Shown in pieces: positions 25,290 to 34,752 of a DNA stretch of 64,000 nt (positions are counted from its first letter, which is position 1; every line of letters begins with the position of its first letter). Made by a program: the position numbers and the translations under genes. The notes below the pieces were generated by a model, which did no database searches, had not been told where the DNA came from, and saw only the letters and a program-made list of their open reading frames with translations. This DNA is from Paraburkholderia panacisoli. Its GTDB lineage: Bacteria; Pseudomonadota; Gammaproteobacteria; Burkholderiales; Burkholderiaceae. The stretch lies in the NCBI RefSeq assembly GCF_008369935.1, contig NZ_VTUZ01000003.1:310001-374000 (forward strand). The letters run 5' to 3'.

Positions 25290-25781
25290 AAAGTAGGGCT
25301 CCATGCGATTGTTGATGTTCTGACTTGTTGATTATAGACGAGGCGATGTTGGAATTGGATGCGTCAGCAGCTCATTGGAGCGCAAATGTACCCGCGGGCG
25401 AGACTCCTCAGCGCGGTGCTGGGTCAGCGTTCGCACGTCCCCCTCGCGATCCGCTTAAGCTTAGCCTGTCAAGCATCGCATACTCTTCCGTTCCGCCGAT
25501 AACAGGAAACGCCCGGATCTCGGGCAGACGATCGAAGATCGATCCGCCGGCTGTGTCACGTTCAACGCAAGAGCTTGCGCAAGCGTTTGACCCGTTGGTG
25601 ACTCAGAGTCTCTATGCGGCCATTTGTTCAGTCAGTGCAAAATTTTTGCTGCGTTAAGGTGATTGTTATTAGGATTACGTATTAATATACAACGCGCCGG
25701 TGCCGCCGATCGCCGAGGTCGCCTAGGCGATGATGGGCAACGCAAACATGCTGACTACGCTGATGGGGCTCGACGTGTACT
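25290..25781. other. Spacer left of the IS30 element
   Basis: Nothing recognised in most of these 490 bases. The 100 bases next to the element read AMMGNANMLTTLMGLDVYW in one frame after an in-frame stop, which looks like a gene scrap that I cannot identify. It does not match the glycosyltransferase fragment on the other side of the element. Confidence 0.4.
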
Positions 25782-27235
25782 GGGCGGATTCAACCGGTCG
25801 TCGCAACACCTTTGATCGAGGAGGTGTTTATGGGACGACCAGCGGGGTGGATGTATAAGTTGACAGGGCGAGCAGGGATGCGCTCGCCAGGTGCGCCGTC
25901 GCATCGGCGAGAGATCGAGCGGCGATTTTGGGAGCAAATCGCGACAGGCATTACAAGTGAGAAGGCTGCAGAGGCGGTTGGCGTGTCGCAGGCGGTAGGC
26001 ACTCGCTGGTTTCGTCATAATGGCGGCATGCCACTTTTCATGTCGAACCCCTTATCCGGGAGGTACTTGTCGTTCGCGGAGCGAGAAGAGATAGGGTTAC
26101 TTTCGTTCCAGGGCGTCGGAGTACGCGAGATCGCTCGCCGGATCGAACGCAGCCCGTCAACGGTCTCCCGGGAACTGACACGTAACGCTGCAACTCGTAG
26201 CGGCCAGCTTGAGTATCGGGCTTCGGTTGCGCAGTGGAAGGCCGAACTGGTTGCCAAAAGACCCAAACCGTCGAAACTGGTGACTAACCCACGGCTGCAC
26301 CACTACGTGCAAGACCGTTTGGAGGGCAAGGTTCGCGATGCTGATGGCCGTGCGATTGCTGGGCCTCGGCAAGCGCCGTTCAAAGGGAGAAACAAGCCGC
26401 ATCGCGGTGACCGTAAATGGGCTAATGGCTGGTCACCCGAACAGATTTCCAAACGGCTGCAGTTCGACTTCCCGGATGACGAATCTATGCGCATCTCTCA
26501 CGAAGCGATTTACCAGGCTCTCTATATCCAGAGCCGAGGTGCCCTCAAGCGCGAACTGGTCAGCTGTCTTCGCACAGGGCGGGCGTTGCGCGTACCGAGA
26601 GCCAGGGCACAAGCCAAGGCTTGGGCGCACGTTAGCGAGGATGTGATGATCTCTAGCCGGCCTGCAGAAGTGCAGGATCGTGCCGTGCCAGGGCATTGGG
26701 AGGGTGACCTGATCATCGGCCTGAACCGATCTGCTATTGGGACGCTGGTGGAGAGATCAAGCCGTTTCACCATGCTCGTGCACCTGCCTCGGGAGAAAGG
26801 CTATGGGTTGACTCCCCGAACGAAGAACGGCCCCGCGCTGGCTGGCTACGGAGCTGTCACGATGGCCAATGCGCTCAAGAAGACCGTGACTGACATGCCT
26901 GCCCAGTTGTGGCGGTCATTGACTTGGGATCGTGGCAAGGAACTATCCGATCACGCCCGCTTCACCGTCGAGTCCGGGGTAAAGGTATTCTTCGCCGACC
27001 CGCACAGTCCATGGCAACGCGGCACGAACGAGAACACGAACGGCCTTCTGCGACAATACTTTCCAAAGGGCACAGACCTATCCAGGTGGAGCGCTCGAGA
27101 GATCCAGGCCGTTGCCAATGCACTGAATACCAGACCCCGGAAAACACTTGGCTGGAAGACACCTGCCGAAGCTCTGGACGAGTATCTAAAATCTGTTCAA
27201 CAATCTAGTGTTGCGACGACCGGTTGAATCCGCCC
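25782..27235 (+). mobile_element. IS30-family insertion sequence, complete
   Basis: The element is 1454 bases long, bounded by perfect 28-bp inverted repeats at 25782-25809 and 27208-27235, each beginning gggcggattcaaccgg at the outer end. It carries one intact transposase gene. No matching target duplication is visible in the flanks (act on the left, tgg on the right). The transposase stop codon lies inside the right repeat, as is common in compact elements. Confidence 0.93.
25830..27227 (+). CDS. IS30-family transposase
   Basis: A 465-residue transposase starting at ATG 25830 after GAGGAGG. The N-terminal HTH reads LSFAEREEIGLL and REIARRIERSPSTVSREL. The DDE catalytic core is complete: Asp in GHWEGDLIIG, Asp in LTWDRGKEL and Glu in NENTNGLLRQYFP. 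A short insert (GYGLTPRTKNGPALAGYG) lies between the first two acidic residues. No frameshift is seen, so the element should be able to move. Confidence 0.95.
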   Translation: MGRPAGWMYKLTGRAGMRSPGAPSHRREIERRFWEQIATGITSEKAAEAVGVSQAVGTRWFRHNGGMPLFMSNPLSGRYLSFAEREEIGLLSFQGVGVREIARRIERSPSTVSRELTRNAATRSGQLEYRASVAQWKAELVAKRPKPSKLVTNPRLHHYVQDRLEGKVRDADGRAIAGPRQAPFKGRNKPHRGDRKWANGWSPEQISKRLQFDFPDDESMRISHEAIYQALYIQSRGALKRELVSCLRTGRALRVPRARAQAKAWAHVSEDVMISSRPAEVQDRAVPGHWEGDLIIGLNRSAIGTLVERSSRFTMLVHLPREKGYGLTPRTKNGPALAGYGAVTMANALKKTVTDMPAQLWRSLTWDRGKELSDHARFTVESGVKVFFADPHSPWQRGTNENTNGLLRQYFPKGTDLSRWSAREIQAVANALNTRPRKTLGWKTPAEALDEYLKSVQQSSVATTG

Positions 27236-27249
27236 TGGGAACCGCCATC

Positions 27250-27411
27250 GGCGTGACGGGAGAGGGGGCAGGCGGATGCGCTCGGCCATGGTCCCCGGTG
27301 GAAGCGATGTCCGCTGAGTGCTCGATACTGGCGTCAAACACGGCACGGATTCACGAGGTTGCTCGGGACGGCGTCAACGGCTTGCTGGTCGATTTCTTCG
27401 GTCGGGAATAA
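27250..27411 (+). pseudogene. Glycosyltransferase (GT4-like) C-terminal fragment
   Basis: About 45 codons right of the IS30 element encode SPVEAMSAECSILASNT, then EVARDGVNGLLVDFFGRE and a stop. This is the nucleotide-sugar-binding end of family 4 glycosyltransferases (E-A-M-x... and DGxNGLLVDFF). The rest of the gene is absent and is not on the other side of the insertion, so a deletion or rearrangement accompanied the insertion. Confidence 0.75.
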
Positions 27412-27430
27412 CCTTATTGACGTTCGAAAA

Positions 27431-27442
27431 TGAAACGTTTCA
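27431..27442 (+). promoter_or_regulatory. LacI-type operator-like palindrome
   Basis: tgaaacgtttca is a perfect 12-bp palindrome with the central CG typical of LacI-family operators. A TTGACG box lies just upstream at 27417-27422, and another inverted repeat (gtttcag-a-ctgaaac) overlaps it at 27437-27451. It is 249 bases before the SDR gene of the sugar module. No LacI gene is in the window. Confidence 0.5.
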
Positions 27443-27691
27443 GACTGAAACTGCACCAGAAGAAATTTTCCTACTCGCCTTTGATGACTTTGAGCGGCTC
27501 AGATGGGCTTCGCCCAACAATTAGTGCCATCCGGCAACCCATAGATGAGATCGCCGCCGAAGCGTGCTACTTATCCTGAGCCAGATGGATGAGCGTCCAG
27601 TTTTCTTCGCGCCTGTACGCGCCAGTGCCCAGTTGATCATTCGTCAATCGACCATAGCTTCTGCGGCAGTCGGCCGCGAGATGGAGGCGCC

Positions 27692-28483
27692 ATGAAAGAG
27701 TTGGAAGGCCGTACTGCGGTTGTTACAGGCGGAGGTCAGGGTATCGGCCTGGCATGCGCACGGCTCATGGCATCGCGTGGTGCCGCCGTGGGCTTGATTG
27801 AAGAAAACGAGCAGTCGTTGCAAAGCGCGGAAGCGTCCATGCGCGATGAAGCGTTCTCCGTATTTGCGGTAAGGGCAGATATTGGAATCGAGGCGCAGGT
27901 TGAATCCGCGATCGATGCGTTGGCCGCGGAGTTCGGGTCAATCGACATCCTCGTCAACAATGCAGCGATTCAACCGTATGGGACCGTACTGTCGACGGAA
28001 CCATCGGAATGGGACAGGATCATTGGAGTGAATCTACGGGGAGCCTATCTGGCAAGCCACTTCGCCCTTCGGCACATGCTCGGTGCCAAACGGGGATCTA
28101 TTGTGAACATTTCCTCTGTTCAGGCACTCGCGAATCAGCAGCGGGTTGCTGCTTATGCGACATCGAAGGCCGCAATGCTGGCCCTCACACGATCACTGGC
28201 GGTGGACTTTGGCCCTCATGGAATTCGGGCGAACGCGGTTTGCCCGGGTTGCATTGACGCGCCAATGACGCGATTCGCGGCGACTACGACAGCGCCAGGA
28301 AAAGAAGAAGACACTATCCGAAAGTGGGGCGCCGCACAGCCGCTGGGCCGCGTGGGACGGCCAGAGGAAGTTGCTGAAGTCGTTGCGTTTCTCGCAAGCG
28401 ATCGCGCCAGCTTTTGTAGCGGTGCTGCATTTACCGTTGACGGTGGTCTTATGGCCACGCTCGGAGTGGTCCTGCCGGAGTGA
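27692..28483 (+). CDS. SDR family dehydrogenase (likely sugar 1-dehydrogenase)
   Basis: A 263-residue classical short-chain dehydrogenase. It has the cofactor motif TGGGQGIG, NNAA in the core, the catalytic Ser in NISSVQA and the YATSK pair. The C-terminus ends in the usual FTVDGG. Its partner, coupled by an overlapping stop, is an SMP-30-type lactonase; such pairs oxidise an aldose to its lactone and open the ring. The sugar could be L-fucose, D-arabinose, L-arabinose or galactose; sequence alone does not decide. Confidence 0.9.
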   Translation: MKELEGRTAVVTGGGQGIGLACARLMASRGAAVGLIEENEQSLQSAEASMRDEAFSVFAVRADIGIEAQVESAIDALAAEFGSIDILVNNAAIQPYGTVLSTEPSEWDRIIGVNLRGAYLASHFALRHMLGAKRGSIVNISSVQALANQQRVAAYATSKAAMLALTRSLAVDFGPHGIRANAVCPGCIDAPMTRFAATTTAPGKEEDTIRKWGAAQPLGRVGRPEEVAEVVAFLASDRASFCSGAAFTVDGGLMATLGVVLPE

Positions 28484-28491
28484 GGGAAGTC

Positions 28492-29370
28492 ATGACCGAA
28501 ATGACGCGGATATGGGATGGCAGAGCCGTACTTGGTGAAGGACCCGTGTGGGACGCCACAGAGAAGGCGCTCTTTTGGGTTGATATCGATGACCAGAAGA
28601 TCTACCGACACGACTCGTCGGGCGAAGCTGTGAAAGTGTGGAGTGTGCCTGGAAAAATCGGTTGTATGGCGCTGGATGGGGATGGAAATTTTATCGTCGG
28701 GCTACAGCAGGGACTTCATCGCGTAGACAGAGCGAGCGGAAGTTGCGAACTGTTGATCGACCCCGAGCCAGACATTCCCGCCAATCGCTTCAATGACGGT
28801 AAAGTGGATCCTCGAGGTCGGTTATGGGCCGGGACATTGCCTGCGAACCAGATTTGGGAACCACCGGTCGGAAATCTGTACGTGTTTCTGGATAGTGATC
28901 ACTGTGAGCGCCGCTTGATAGGGATGCGTTGTTCCAACGGCTTGGGTTGGAGCAAAGACGGGCAAACGATGTATGTGACCGACAGCATGGTCGGGACGAT
29001 CTGGGCGTTTGACTTCGACCCCGAGACGGCAACGCTGGAAGCTCAGCGTGTCTTCGTGCAGTGGTCAATGGATGAAGGGGTGCCCGATGGTCTCGCCGTC
29101 GATGAGCTCGGGTATGTCTGGACCGCGGTATGGGATGGCGGTGAGCTGCGTCGATATTCACCGGACGGAAGACTCGACGCAACATTGCAGACACCGTTTC
29201 GACGACCGACGAGCTGCGCATTCGGTGGGCCGGAGCTCGACATACTGTATGTGACGTCGGCTTCAACCGGTCTGGCTGCTTTAAATGAACACGACGGCGG
29301 AGTGTACGCGATTGAACCTGGCGTTCGTGGACTGCCCGTTCCGCGTTGTGCGATGAGCGCCGCGAGATAG
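28492..29370 (+). CDS. SMP-30/gluconolactonase-type sugar lactonase
   Basis: A 292-residue six-bladed propeller that opens sugar lactones using a divalent metal. It shows LGEGPVWD with the metal-binding Glu, NRFNDGKVDPRGRLWAGT with the metal Asn, CSNGLGWS and the Asp in VPDGLAVDELG. ATG 28492 is preferred because of the AGGGA site; a GTG at 28480 overlapping the SDR stop is also possible. It forms an operon with the SDR gene and probably hydrolyses the lactone that enzyme makes. Confidence 0.92.
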   Translation: MTEMTRIWDGRAVLGEGPVWDATEKALFWVDIDDQKIYRHDSSGEAVKVWSVPGKIGCMALDGDGNFIVGLQQGLHRVDRASGSCELLIDPEPDIPANRFNDGKVDPRGRLWAGTLPANQIWEPPVGNLYVFLDSDHCERRLIGMRCSNGLGWSKDGQTMYVTDSMVGTIWAFDFDPETATLEAQRVFVQWSMDEGVPDGLAVDELGYVWTAVWDGGELRRYSPDGRLDATLQTPFRRPTSCAFGGPELDILYVTSASTGLAALNEHDGGVYAIEPGVRGLPVPRCAMSAAR

Positions 29371-29589
29371 ACGATTCTGATACGAAGAAAACCAGCGGCA
29401 GCATAACGCCCGGACGCTCATGAGCATGCTGGGGAGTCTGGCGGTCGTGCAAGGCGGATAGCCAGCGCCCACGATAATCGCGGACGACACGAGTGTGCCG
29501 CGCGCTTTCCACGTTCGGAAGAACCGGGTCCGTGCCGACCCGGCTCCCGCATCGCCCGCGTCATCGTCATTACGTGGGCCACTGGACCT

Positions 29590-30582
29590 TCAATGCTTCA
29601 GGCAAGTGTCGGCGTTCTTCCACGTGCAGACGTCGAGTCCGGTGTGGATGACCGGAGGCACCGACTTCCCTTCCGCGAGGTCACGCATGACCATCGCGGC
29701 GCGGTAGCCCATTTCCTCGGGTCGCTGGCCGACCAGCACATTCACCTTGCGGTCCTTGAGCGCCTGTAGTTCGGGCCCGAGCGTATCCGCAGAGACGATC
29801 ACGAACTTGCCGTTCTTGATCTTGTCCATGATCGGCGCGACGACCTGCGAAAAGGCCTGCGGCGCAAAGAGCGGCCAGCCGCCCGCCAGCAGAAAGGCGT
29901 CGAGACCCGTGGGGTTGGCGGTCAGCGTGTCCTGCATCATCTGGTTCGCCTTGGCAGCGTCGTCGTTCACATAGAGTGGGCAGCCACTGATCTCATGCCA
30001 GCCGTTCTCGCCGGCGAGCTTCGTGATGCCCTTCTTCCCGGAGAGCACGTCGCGCGCGCCCTGAGCCCGCTGGTTGATGTTCTCCGCCGCCGGATTGCCC
30101 ATCACGAGGCAGACGTTGCCGCCCTTCGGCATCAGCATCTTCAACTGCTCGCCGAGCCTGGCGCCCAAGTCGTAGTTGTCAGTGCCAACGTAGCTCTTGC
30201 GCAGCGAGGCATCCTTTGGCAGCAGATCGGCATCTGCGGTGATGACCGGGACCGATCCGCCGCGGCGGCGCAAGACCTCCCCCACGGCCGGCGCGTTCGC
30301 GGGCGAGATCGCCATGCTCGCGACGCCCTTGGTCACCAGGTCGTCGATGATCTGCACTTGCGCGCTCTCGTCCGCGGCGGTCGCGGGGCCGGTGTAGTAG
30401 CAGTTATAGCCTTGCTTGTTGAGTTCCTTGTTGGCCCGTTCGCATCCTTGATGCATGAGGTCGAAGTACGGGTTGTCGAGACCCTTCACCACCAGCGCGA
30501 GGGTCTTATCGGCCGCGAAGCCCGGAGACGCCAGCATCGCGAGTCCTCCGGCCACGGCAAGACACATCCACAGTTTCTTCAT
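29590..30582 (-). CDS. Ribose-type ABC transporter sugar-binding protein
   Basis: A 330-residue periplasmic binding protein with a signal peptide ending ASPGFAADK. ALVVKGLDNPYFDLMHQG, AISPANAPAVG and VGTDNYDLGARLGEQL are typical of the RbsB/type 1 periplasmic fold. The start at 30582 follows AGGAGGAAAC; longer reading upstream is not supported. A gap of 214 bases separates it from the upstream permease gene, unusual within such operons. It faces the SDR-lactonase pair tail to tail, which suggests import of the same sugar. Confidence 0.92.
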   Translation of the reverse strand: MKKLWMCLAVAGGLAMLASPGFAADKTLALVVKGLDNPYFDLMHQGCERANKELNKQGYNCYYTGPATAADESAQVQIIDDLVTKGVASMAISPANAPAVGEVLRRRGGSVPVITADADLLPKDASLRKSYVGTDNYDLGARLGEQLKMLMPKGGNVCLVMGNPAAENINQRAQGARDVLSGKKGITKLAGENGWHEISGCPLYVNDDAAKANQMMQDTLTANPTGLDAFLLAGGWPLFAPQAFSQVVAPIMDKIKNGKFVIVSADTLGPELQALKDRKVNVLVGQRPEEMGYRAAMVMRDLAEGKSVPPVIHTGLDVCTWKNADTCLKH

Positions 30583-30796
30583 TGTTTCCTCCTGTTCGGC
30601 GCCGGCTCTGCGGTGCCCATGTCTGCCCACACAGTTTTCACAACGTTTCCCACGGCAGGCCCGAAATCGGGTTTCGGCCTTTGAGCGGAACCTTGTGGTC
30701 TTGTGAACCCATGCGTCCGGCAGTTCCGCATGTAATCCGGCCGCACCCGCCTCCCGCTGCACCTGCCGCGAAGCGGCCGGTGCATCCGAAGTCATT

Positions 30797-31822
30797 TCAA
30801 TCTCCTTGCCGCTCGCCGCCGAGCCGGTTAAAGAGCACCGCGACGATGATGAAGGCGCCGACGACCGTGCCCTGCCAGAACGCGTCGACGCCGAGCAGGA
30901 TCAGGCTGTTGCGGATGACTTCGATGAGCGCCGCGCCGACGACCGTTCCCAAGGCGCTGCCGACCCCGCCGGCCAGATTGGTCCCGCCGACCACGGTGGC
31001 AGCGATCACGCGTAGTTCGTCGCCGGTGCCGAGGCCTGTCGTCACCGCGCCTAGCCAGCCGACTTCGAGTATCGCCGCGACGCCCGCCATAAGGCCGCAG
31101 AGCACATAGACGGAGCAGACGATGCGGCGCACCGGCACGCCGGTGAGGTTCGCCGCATGACGGTTGCCGCCGATCGCGAAGACGTAGCGGCCCCAGCGCG
31201 TCCAGCCGAACGCGAACCAGAACAGCAGCCCAAACAGGATCAGGAACCACACCGGATTGGCGACGCCGAGCGTCGCGCCGCCGCCGAGCGCGAGGAGCTT
31301 GCTCCCGTCGGGGCCGAAATCGAAAATGGTCCGGCTGCGGGAAATCACGAGCGCGAGGCTGCGGCCGACGCTCAGCATGGCGAGCGTCACGACGAAAGGC
31401 TGCATGCCGAGATACGCGATGAGTACGCCGTTGACGAGGCCGACGAGCCCGGCGGTCAGGAGCCCCATGCCGATGCCGGCCCAGATCGGGTAGCCCGCGT
31501 TCATGACGACCGAGAGCACGATGCCGCTGATGCCGATCGTCGAGCCGACCGAAATGTCGATGCCGCCCGTGACGATCACCGCCATCATGCCGAGCGCGAC
31601 GATGGCGACGAAGGCGAAGTTTCGCGTGACGTTGAAAAGATTCTCGGGGGTCGCGAAGGTCGAGGTCGCAAAAGACAGGACGATGCACGCGACGATCGTT
31701 GCCAGCACGACCCAGAACACCTGGCTTGCGAGCAGCCCCGACCAGCGGGTATGCGTCCTCGCGGACTGCGGATCATCGAGCAATGTCGGCATTGGAGGGG
31801 GCCTTCGCGGCGCGTCGTTCAA
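30797..31822 (-). CDS. Ribose-type ABC transporter permease
   Basis: A 341-residue membrane protein with about eight to ten hydrophobic segments. VTGGIDISVGSTIGISGIV and the conserved GTGDELRVIAATVVGGTNLAGGVG segment mark the RbsC/FrcC family. It lies between the ATPase gene (26 bases upstream) and the binding-protein gene. It forms the channel of the importer. Confidence 0.92.
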   Translation of the reverse strand: MNDAPRRPPPMPTLLDDPQSARTHTRWSGLLASQVFWVVLATIVACIVLSFATSTFATPENLFNVTRNFAFVAIVALGMMAVIVTGGIDISVGSTIGISGIVLSVVMNAGYPIWAGIGMGLLTAGLVGLVNGVLIAYLGMQPFVVTLAMLSVGRSLALVISRSRTIFDFGPDGSKLLALGGGATLGVANPVWFLILFGLLFWFAFGWTRWGRYVFAIGGNRHAANLTGVPVRRIVCSVYVLCGLMAGVAAILEVGWLGAVTTGLGTGDELRVIAATVVGGTNLAGGVGSALGTVVGAALIEVIRNSLILLGVDAFWQGTVVGAFIIVAVLFNRLGGERQGD

Positions 31823-31848
31823 TGTTGGGTCTCCCGTGCGAGGCAGAT

Positions 31849-32589
31849 TCAGGCGGCGGCGATGGCTCCGGTGATGAGACCGGTCACTTCTTCCGGGGAG
31901 GACTCTTCGGTCTTCTTGTCCGCGACCTTGCGCCCGCGCCGCATGACGACCACGCGGTGGGCGACGGCGAATACGTCAGGCATGCGGTGGCTGATGAGGA
32001 TGACCGCAATACCGTGTTCGGACAGGCGTTTGATGAGATCGAGCACCTCGGCGACCTGGCGGACACTGATTGCGGCGGTCGGCTCGTCCATGAGGACGAG
32101 CCGCGCTTCCGAGAGACGCGTGCGGGCGATGGCGACGGCCTGCCGCTGTCCCCCCGACATTTGCCGGACGAGGTCGCGCGGGCGCGTCTCGGACTTCAGG
32201 GCCCTGAACAGCTCACCGGCGCGCCGATACATGGTCGCGTGATCGAGCACGCGGATAGGCCCGAACCCGATCCGCAGTTCGCGGCCAAGGAAGACATTGG
32301 CGGCTGCCGTCAGGTTGTCGCAAAGCGCGAGATCCTGATAGACGACCTCGATGCCGCGCGCGCGGGCGTCGACCGGCTTGTTGAAATGCACGGGCTGTCC
32401 ATCGATGAGAATCTCGCCGTGCGAAGGCGGAAAGTTGCCGGCGACGACCTTCACCAAGGTTGATTTCCCGGCCCCGTTATCGCCCATGAGCCCAACCACC
32501 TGGCCTGGCTCCAGACTGAGCGTCACGTCGATCAGGGCCTGAATGGCGCCGAAATGTCTGGAAACGCCTCTGAGCTCAAGAAGACTCAT
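31849..32589 (-). CDS. Single-domain sugar ABC transporter ATPase (FrcA-like)
   Basis: A 246-residue ATPase with Walker A GDNGAGKST, signature MSGGQRQAV, Walker B RLVLMDEPTAA and H-loop VILISHRMPDV. It has one ATPase domain, unlike the double-domain RbsA, and so resembles FrcA-type proteins. The start at 32589 (MSLLELRG) fits the family; an in-frame ATG at 32652 would add 21 residues without homology. First gene of the minus-strand importer operon. Confidence 0.9.
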   Translation of the reverse strand: MSLLELRGVSRHFGAIQALIDVTLSLEPGQVVGLMGDNGAGKSTLVKVVAGNFPPSHGEILIDGQPVHFNKPVDARARGIEVVYQDLALCDNLTAAANVFLGRELRIGFGPIRVLDHATMYRRAGELFRALKSETRPRDLVRQMSGGQRQAVAIARTRLSEARLVLMDEPTAAISVRQVAEVLDLIKRLSEHGIAVILISHRMPDVFAVAHRVVVMRRGRKVADKKTEESSPEEVTGLITGAIAAA

Positions 32590-32908
32590 GGACTGTCGCG
32601 CTCGCTGGGGTGGAGGCGCGCCCATTGCATTGGCCGGGCGGCCAGTAGACATGCGAAGTAGGTAGATGTTTTTTAGTGCACGATGGGGCTTTTAGCAAGG
32701 CTCTTTAGTCACCCGGCGAACGGTCCGCCGAATCGGGAGTCGCATGCGTTGCAGCGCCACACGAAGCGGTGAACGGCGGTCGCTGCGGGCATGAAGGCAT
32801 CGTGCCACAAGGACCCGAACCGGGCCGCCATCGATCATCATCGAACCGCCAGCGCAGACCGGCCTGCAGGGGGGGGCTCCCCGTGTTACCGGTTAGCAGG
32901 GTGGCGTC

Positions 32909-33140
32909 TTAACTGGCGCAGAAGAATATATGGGCGCTCGCGGCCATCGTGACACCGATGCCGGCGCTTAGCTGGCTGCGTGACGGTGGGATCCCGGTCG
33001 CCGGGAACGTGGTGCCGCCCGCTGTGATGACAGCTATACCGCGTGCGTTGGATAGCGTTTCGTAAGCATGGCCAAGGCGCAGTTCAGGAATGATGTCAGT
33101 GCCGCTCCGCAAAGTGAAGTGCTGCGAGCCGGGTGATGCG
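32909..33140 (-). pseudogene. Autotransporter beta-barrel fragment
   Basis: On the minus strand the frame reads PELRLGHAYETLSNARG, FPATGIPPSRSQLSAG and GVTMAASAHIFFCAS, then stops. This looks like the middle strands of the C-terminal beta-domain of a large autotransporter, where a further 25-30 residues to the terminal aromatic are normally found. No passenger domain is nearby. It is a small relic between two sugar genes. Confidence 0.55.
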
Positions 33141-33184
33141 TATCGCCGGGGCGTGGCCAACCGGCTCGTCCTTTGCGTTCGGGT

Positions 33185-34087
33185 CTACAGGTTGAATCGT
33201 TTCACCTCGTCGCGCCAGGAGTGCTGCTGGCGCCAGCCGAGTAGACGTTTAAGCTTCTCGTTGCTGAGCAGCGTTTCGAACTCGCCCAGCGCCTTCTTGA
33301 CCGGCACCCCGGGATAGTACCGATCCAGCAACAACTGAGTCGGCAGGTCGGAAGACACGTCGTCGGCAGCGACGTTCATGATCTCGAAGCCGAGCCCGTC
33401 CGTTTCGATCGCAAGCCTGCACGCATTGGCGAGATCGCGCCCGTCGATATAGCTCCACGCAATCCGCTTGCGTAACGCCGGATCCTTGAGCCAGGTGGAG
33501 AACTTCGCATAGTCGTCGGGAGCGAGCACGTTGCCGATACGGAAACAGTAGATGTCCGAACCGGTGCGCGCCTGGAATGCTTTAGCGGTCACTTCGTTGA
33601 CCACTTTCGACGTCGCGTAGCTGTCCATCGGATCCACCGGATACGTCTCATCGAGCGGGAAGTAGGCGGGATCGCGATGCCTGTGGGCGAACACCACGCC
33701 GTAAGTCGTCTCACTCGACGCCACGATCACCTTGCGGATCCCCAGCTTTGAGGCTGCATCGAGAATGTTGTACGTGCCCATCACGTTAGTCCGGTAGACC
33801 TCGTTGTCGGTCGTCAACATGATGCGCGGAATCGCCGCCAGGTGAACGATCGCGTCGATCGGTTTCGGCTCCAGATCGTCTGCGAACTCTACGGGCGCCG
33901 TGCTCGAAGCGATCGCATTGAAAACCTGGCCAGCGTCGGTGATGTCCGTGATTAGCGTCCGCACCGTCCGCTGCGGCATGGGCACGCGATCCAGATTCAT
34001 CACCTCGTAACCGTGCTCTACCAGGTTCTCCACCACCCATTTTCCAGCGAGGCCGCTGCCGCCGGTCACAATCACTCGCTTCGTCAT
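33185..34087 (-). CDS. NAD-dependent epimerase/dehydratase family protein
   Basis: A 300-residue extended SDR. It carries VTGGSGLAGKWV at the N-terminus, VHLAAIPR, SSETTYG and the catalytic MDSYATSK. The start at 34087 follows CAGGAGAG; a longer reading to 34156 has no such site. It is similar in shape to UDP-sugar epimerases and uronate dehydrogenases. It lies upstream of and on the same strand as the ribose-type importer, but 596 bases away with a gene relic between, so co-transcription is doubtful. Confidence 0.88.
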   Translation of the reverse strand: MTKRVIVTGGSGLAGKWVVENLVEHGYEVMNLDRVPMPQRTVRTLITDITDAGQVFNAIASSTAPVEFADDLEPKPIDAIVHLAAIPRIMLTTDNEVYRTNVMGTYNILDAASKLGIRKVIVASSETTYGVVFAHRHRDPAYFPLDETYPVDPMDSYATSKVVNEVTAKAFQARTGSDIYCFRIGNVLAPDDYAKFSTWLKDPALRKRIAWSYIDGRDLANACRLAIETDGLGFEIMNVAADDVSSDLPTQLLLDRYYPGVPVKKALGEFETLLSNEKLKRLLGWRQQHSWRDEVKRFNL

Positions 34088-34752
34088 GTGCTTCTCTCCT
34101 GTAGATTGAGAACATTTATTGGTTCGCAGTTCGCCCGTTAGGGGCAACTTGCTCATTGTTTCGGCCGGAAACTGTAAGGTTTCCGCGTCCGGCTTTTCTC
34201 TGTTTTCACTGGTTACGCCGCGCGGGCACTTCTCTGTTACATCCAGTCGTCCAGTTCGATCATCACCGCCATGAACTCGAAGAATTCGTCTTGCGATTGA
34301 GCGCCGAGCCAGTCGCCGTATTCACTTTCCGACATCCGCCTAAAACCGTTCACCCGTTGCTTCGATCTTTGCCATGACGCGATTCTGCGCGTCTTGATCG
34401 AAGCTCGCCACCGGCAGCGCGACTTCCGATATTTTTGCACATCGCCGGCTTGGTTCGCGTTCGCCTGAGCCAAAACCCCGTGATGCCCTTCGTGGTGCCG
34501 TCTTCAGATCTTAGGTTAGCCTGGTAACGCTCACCGGCAAGTAAGCAGCCACCCGCCAGTTCTATCTTGAGGTATGTAGCGAGGTTCTGATGTGATGGAC
34601 GACTCCAGCTACGCAGCGAGAGGTTTATGCCAGAGTGGAGAGGTCGTGATATCCACTGCAAAGGAGCGTTCAGGCTTTGTCGCGGTAAGAATCGAGGGGC
34701 CAGCGAGATCGATATACGAAGTACAACTTATATTGCGAGGTCGTAGAATTGA
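34088..34752. other. Intergenic stretch, possible small relics only
   Basis: About 660 bases. A minus-strand frame ending at 34237 encodes MSESEYGDWLGAQSQDEFF and more up to a stop, about 32 codons, which reads like the end of a protein, but I cannot name it. Nothing else is supported. Confidence 0.4.

Noticed and set aside
25779..27238. Target-site duplication of the IS30 element
   Set aside because: The three bases outside the repeats differ on the two sides.
31157..32242. Plus-strand open frame of 361 codons
   Set aside because: It is antisense to the RbsC-like permease and ATPase genes, and its residue content (Arg/Glu/Asp-rich) is typical of a shadow frame.
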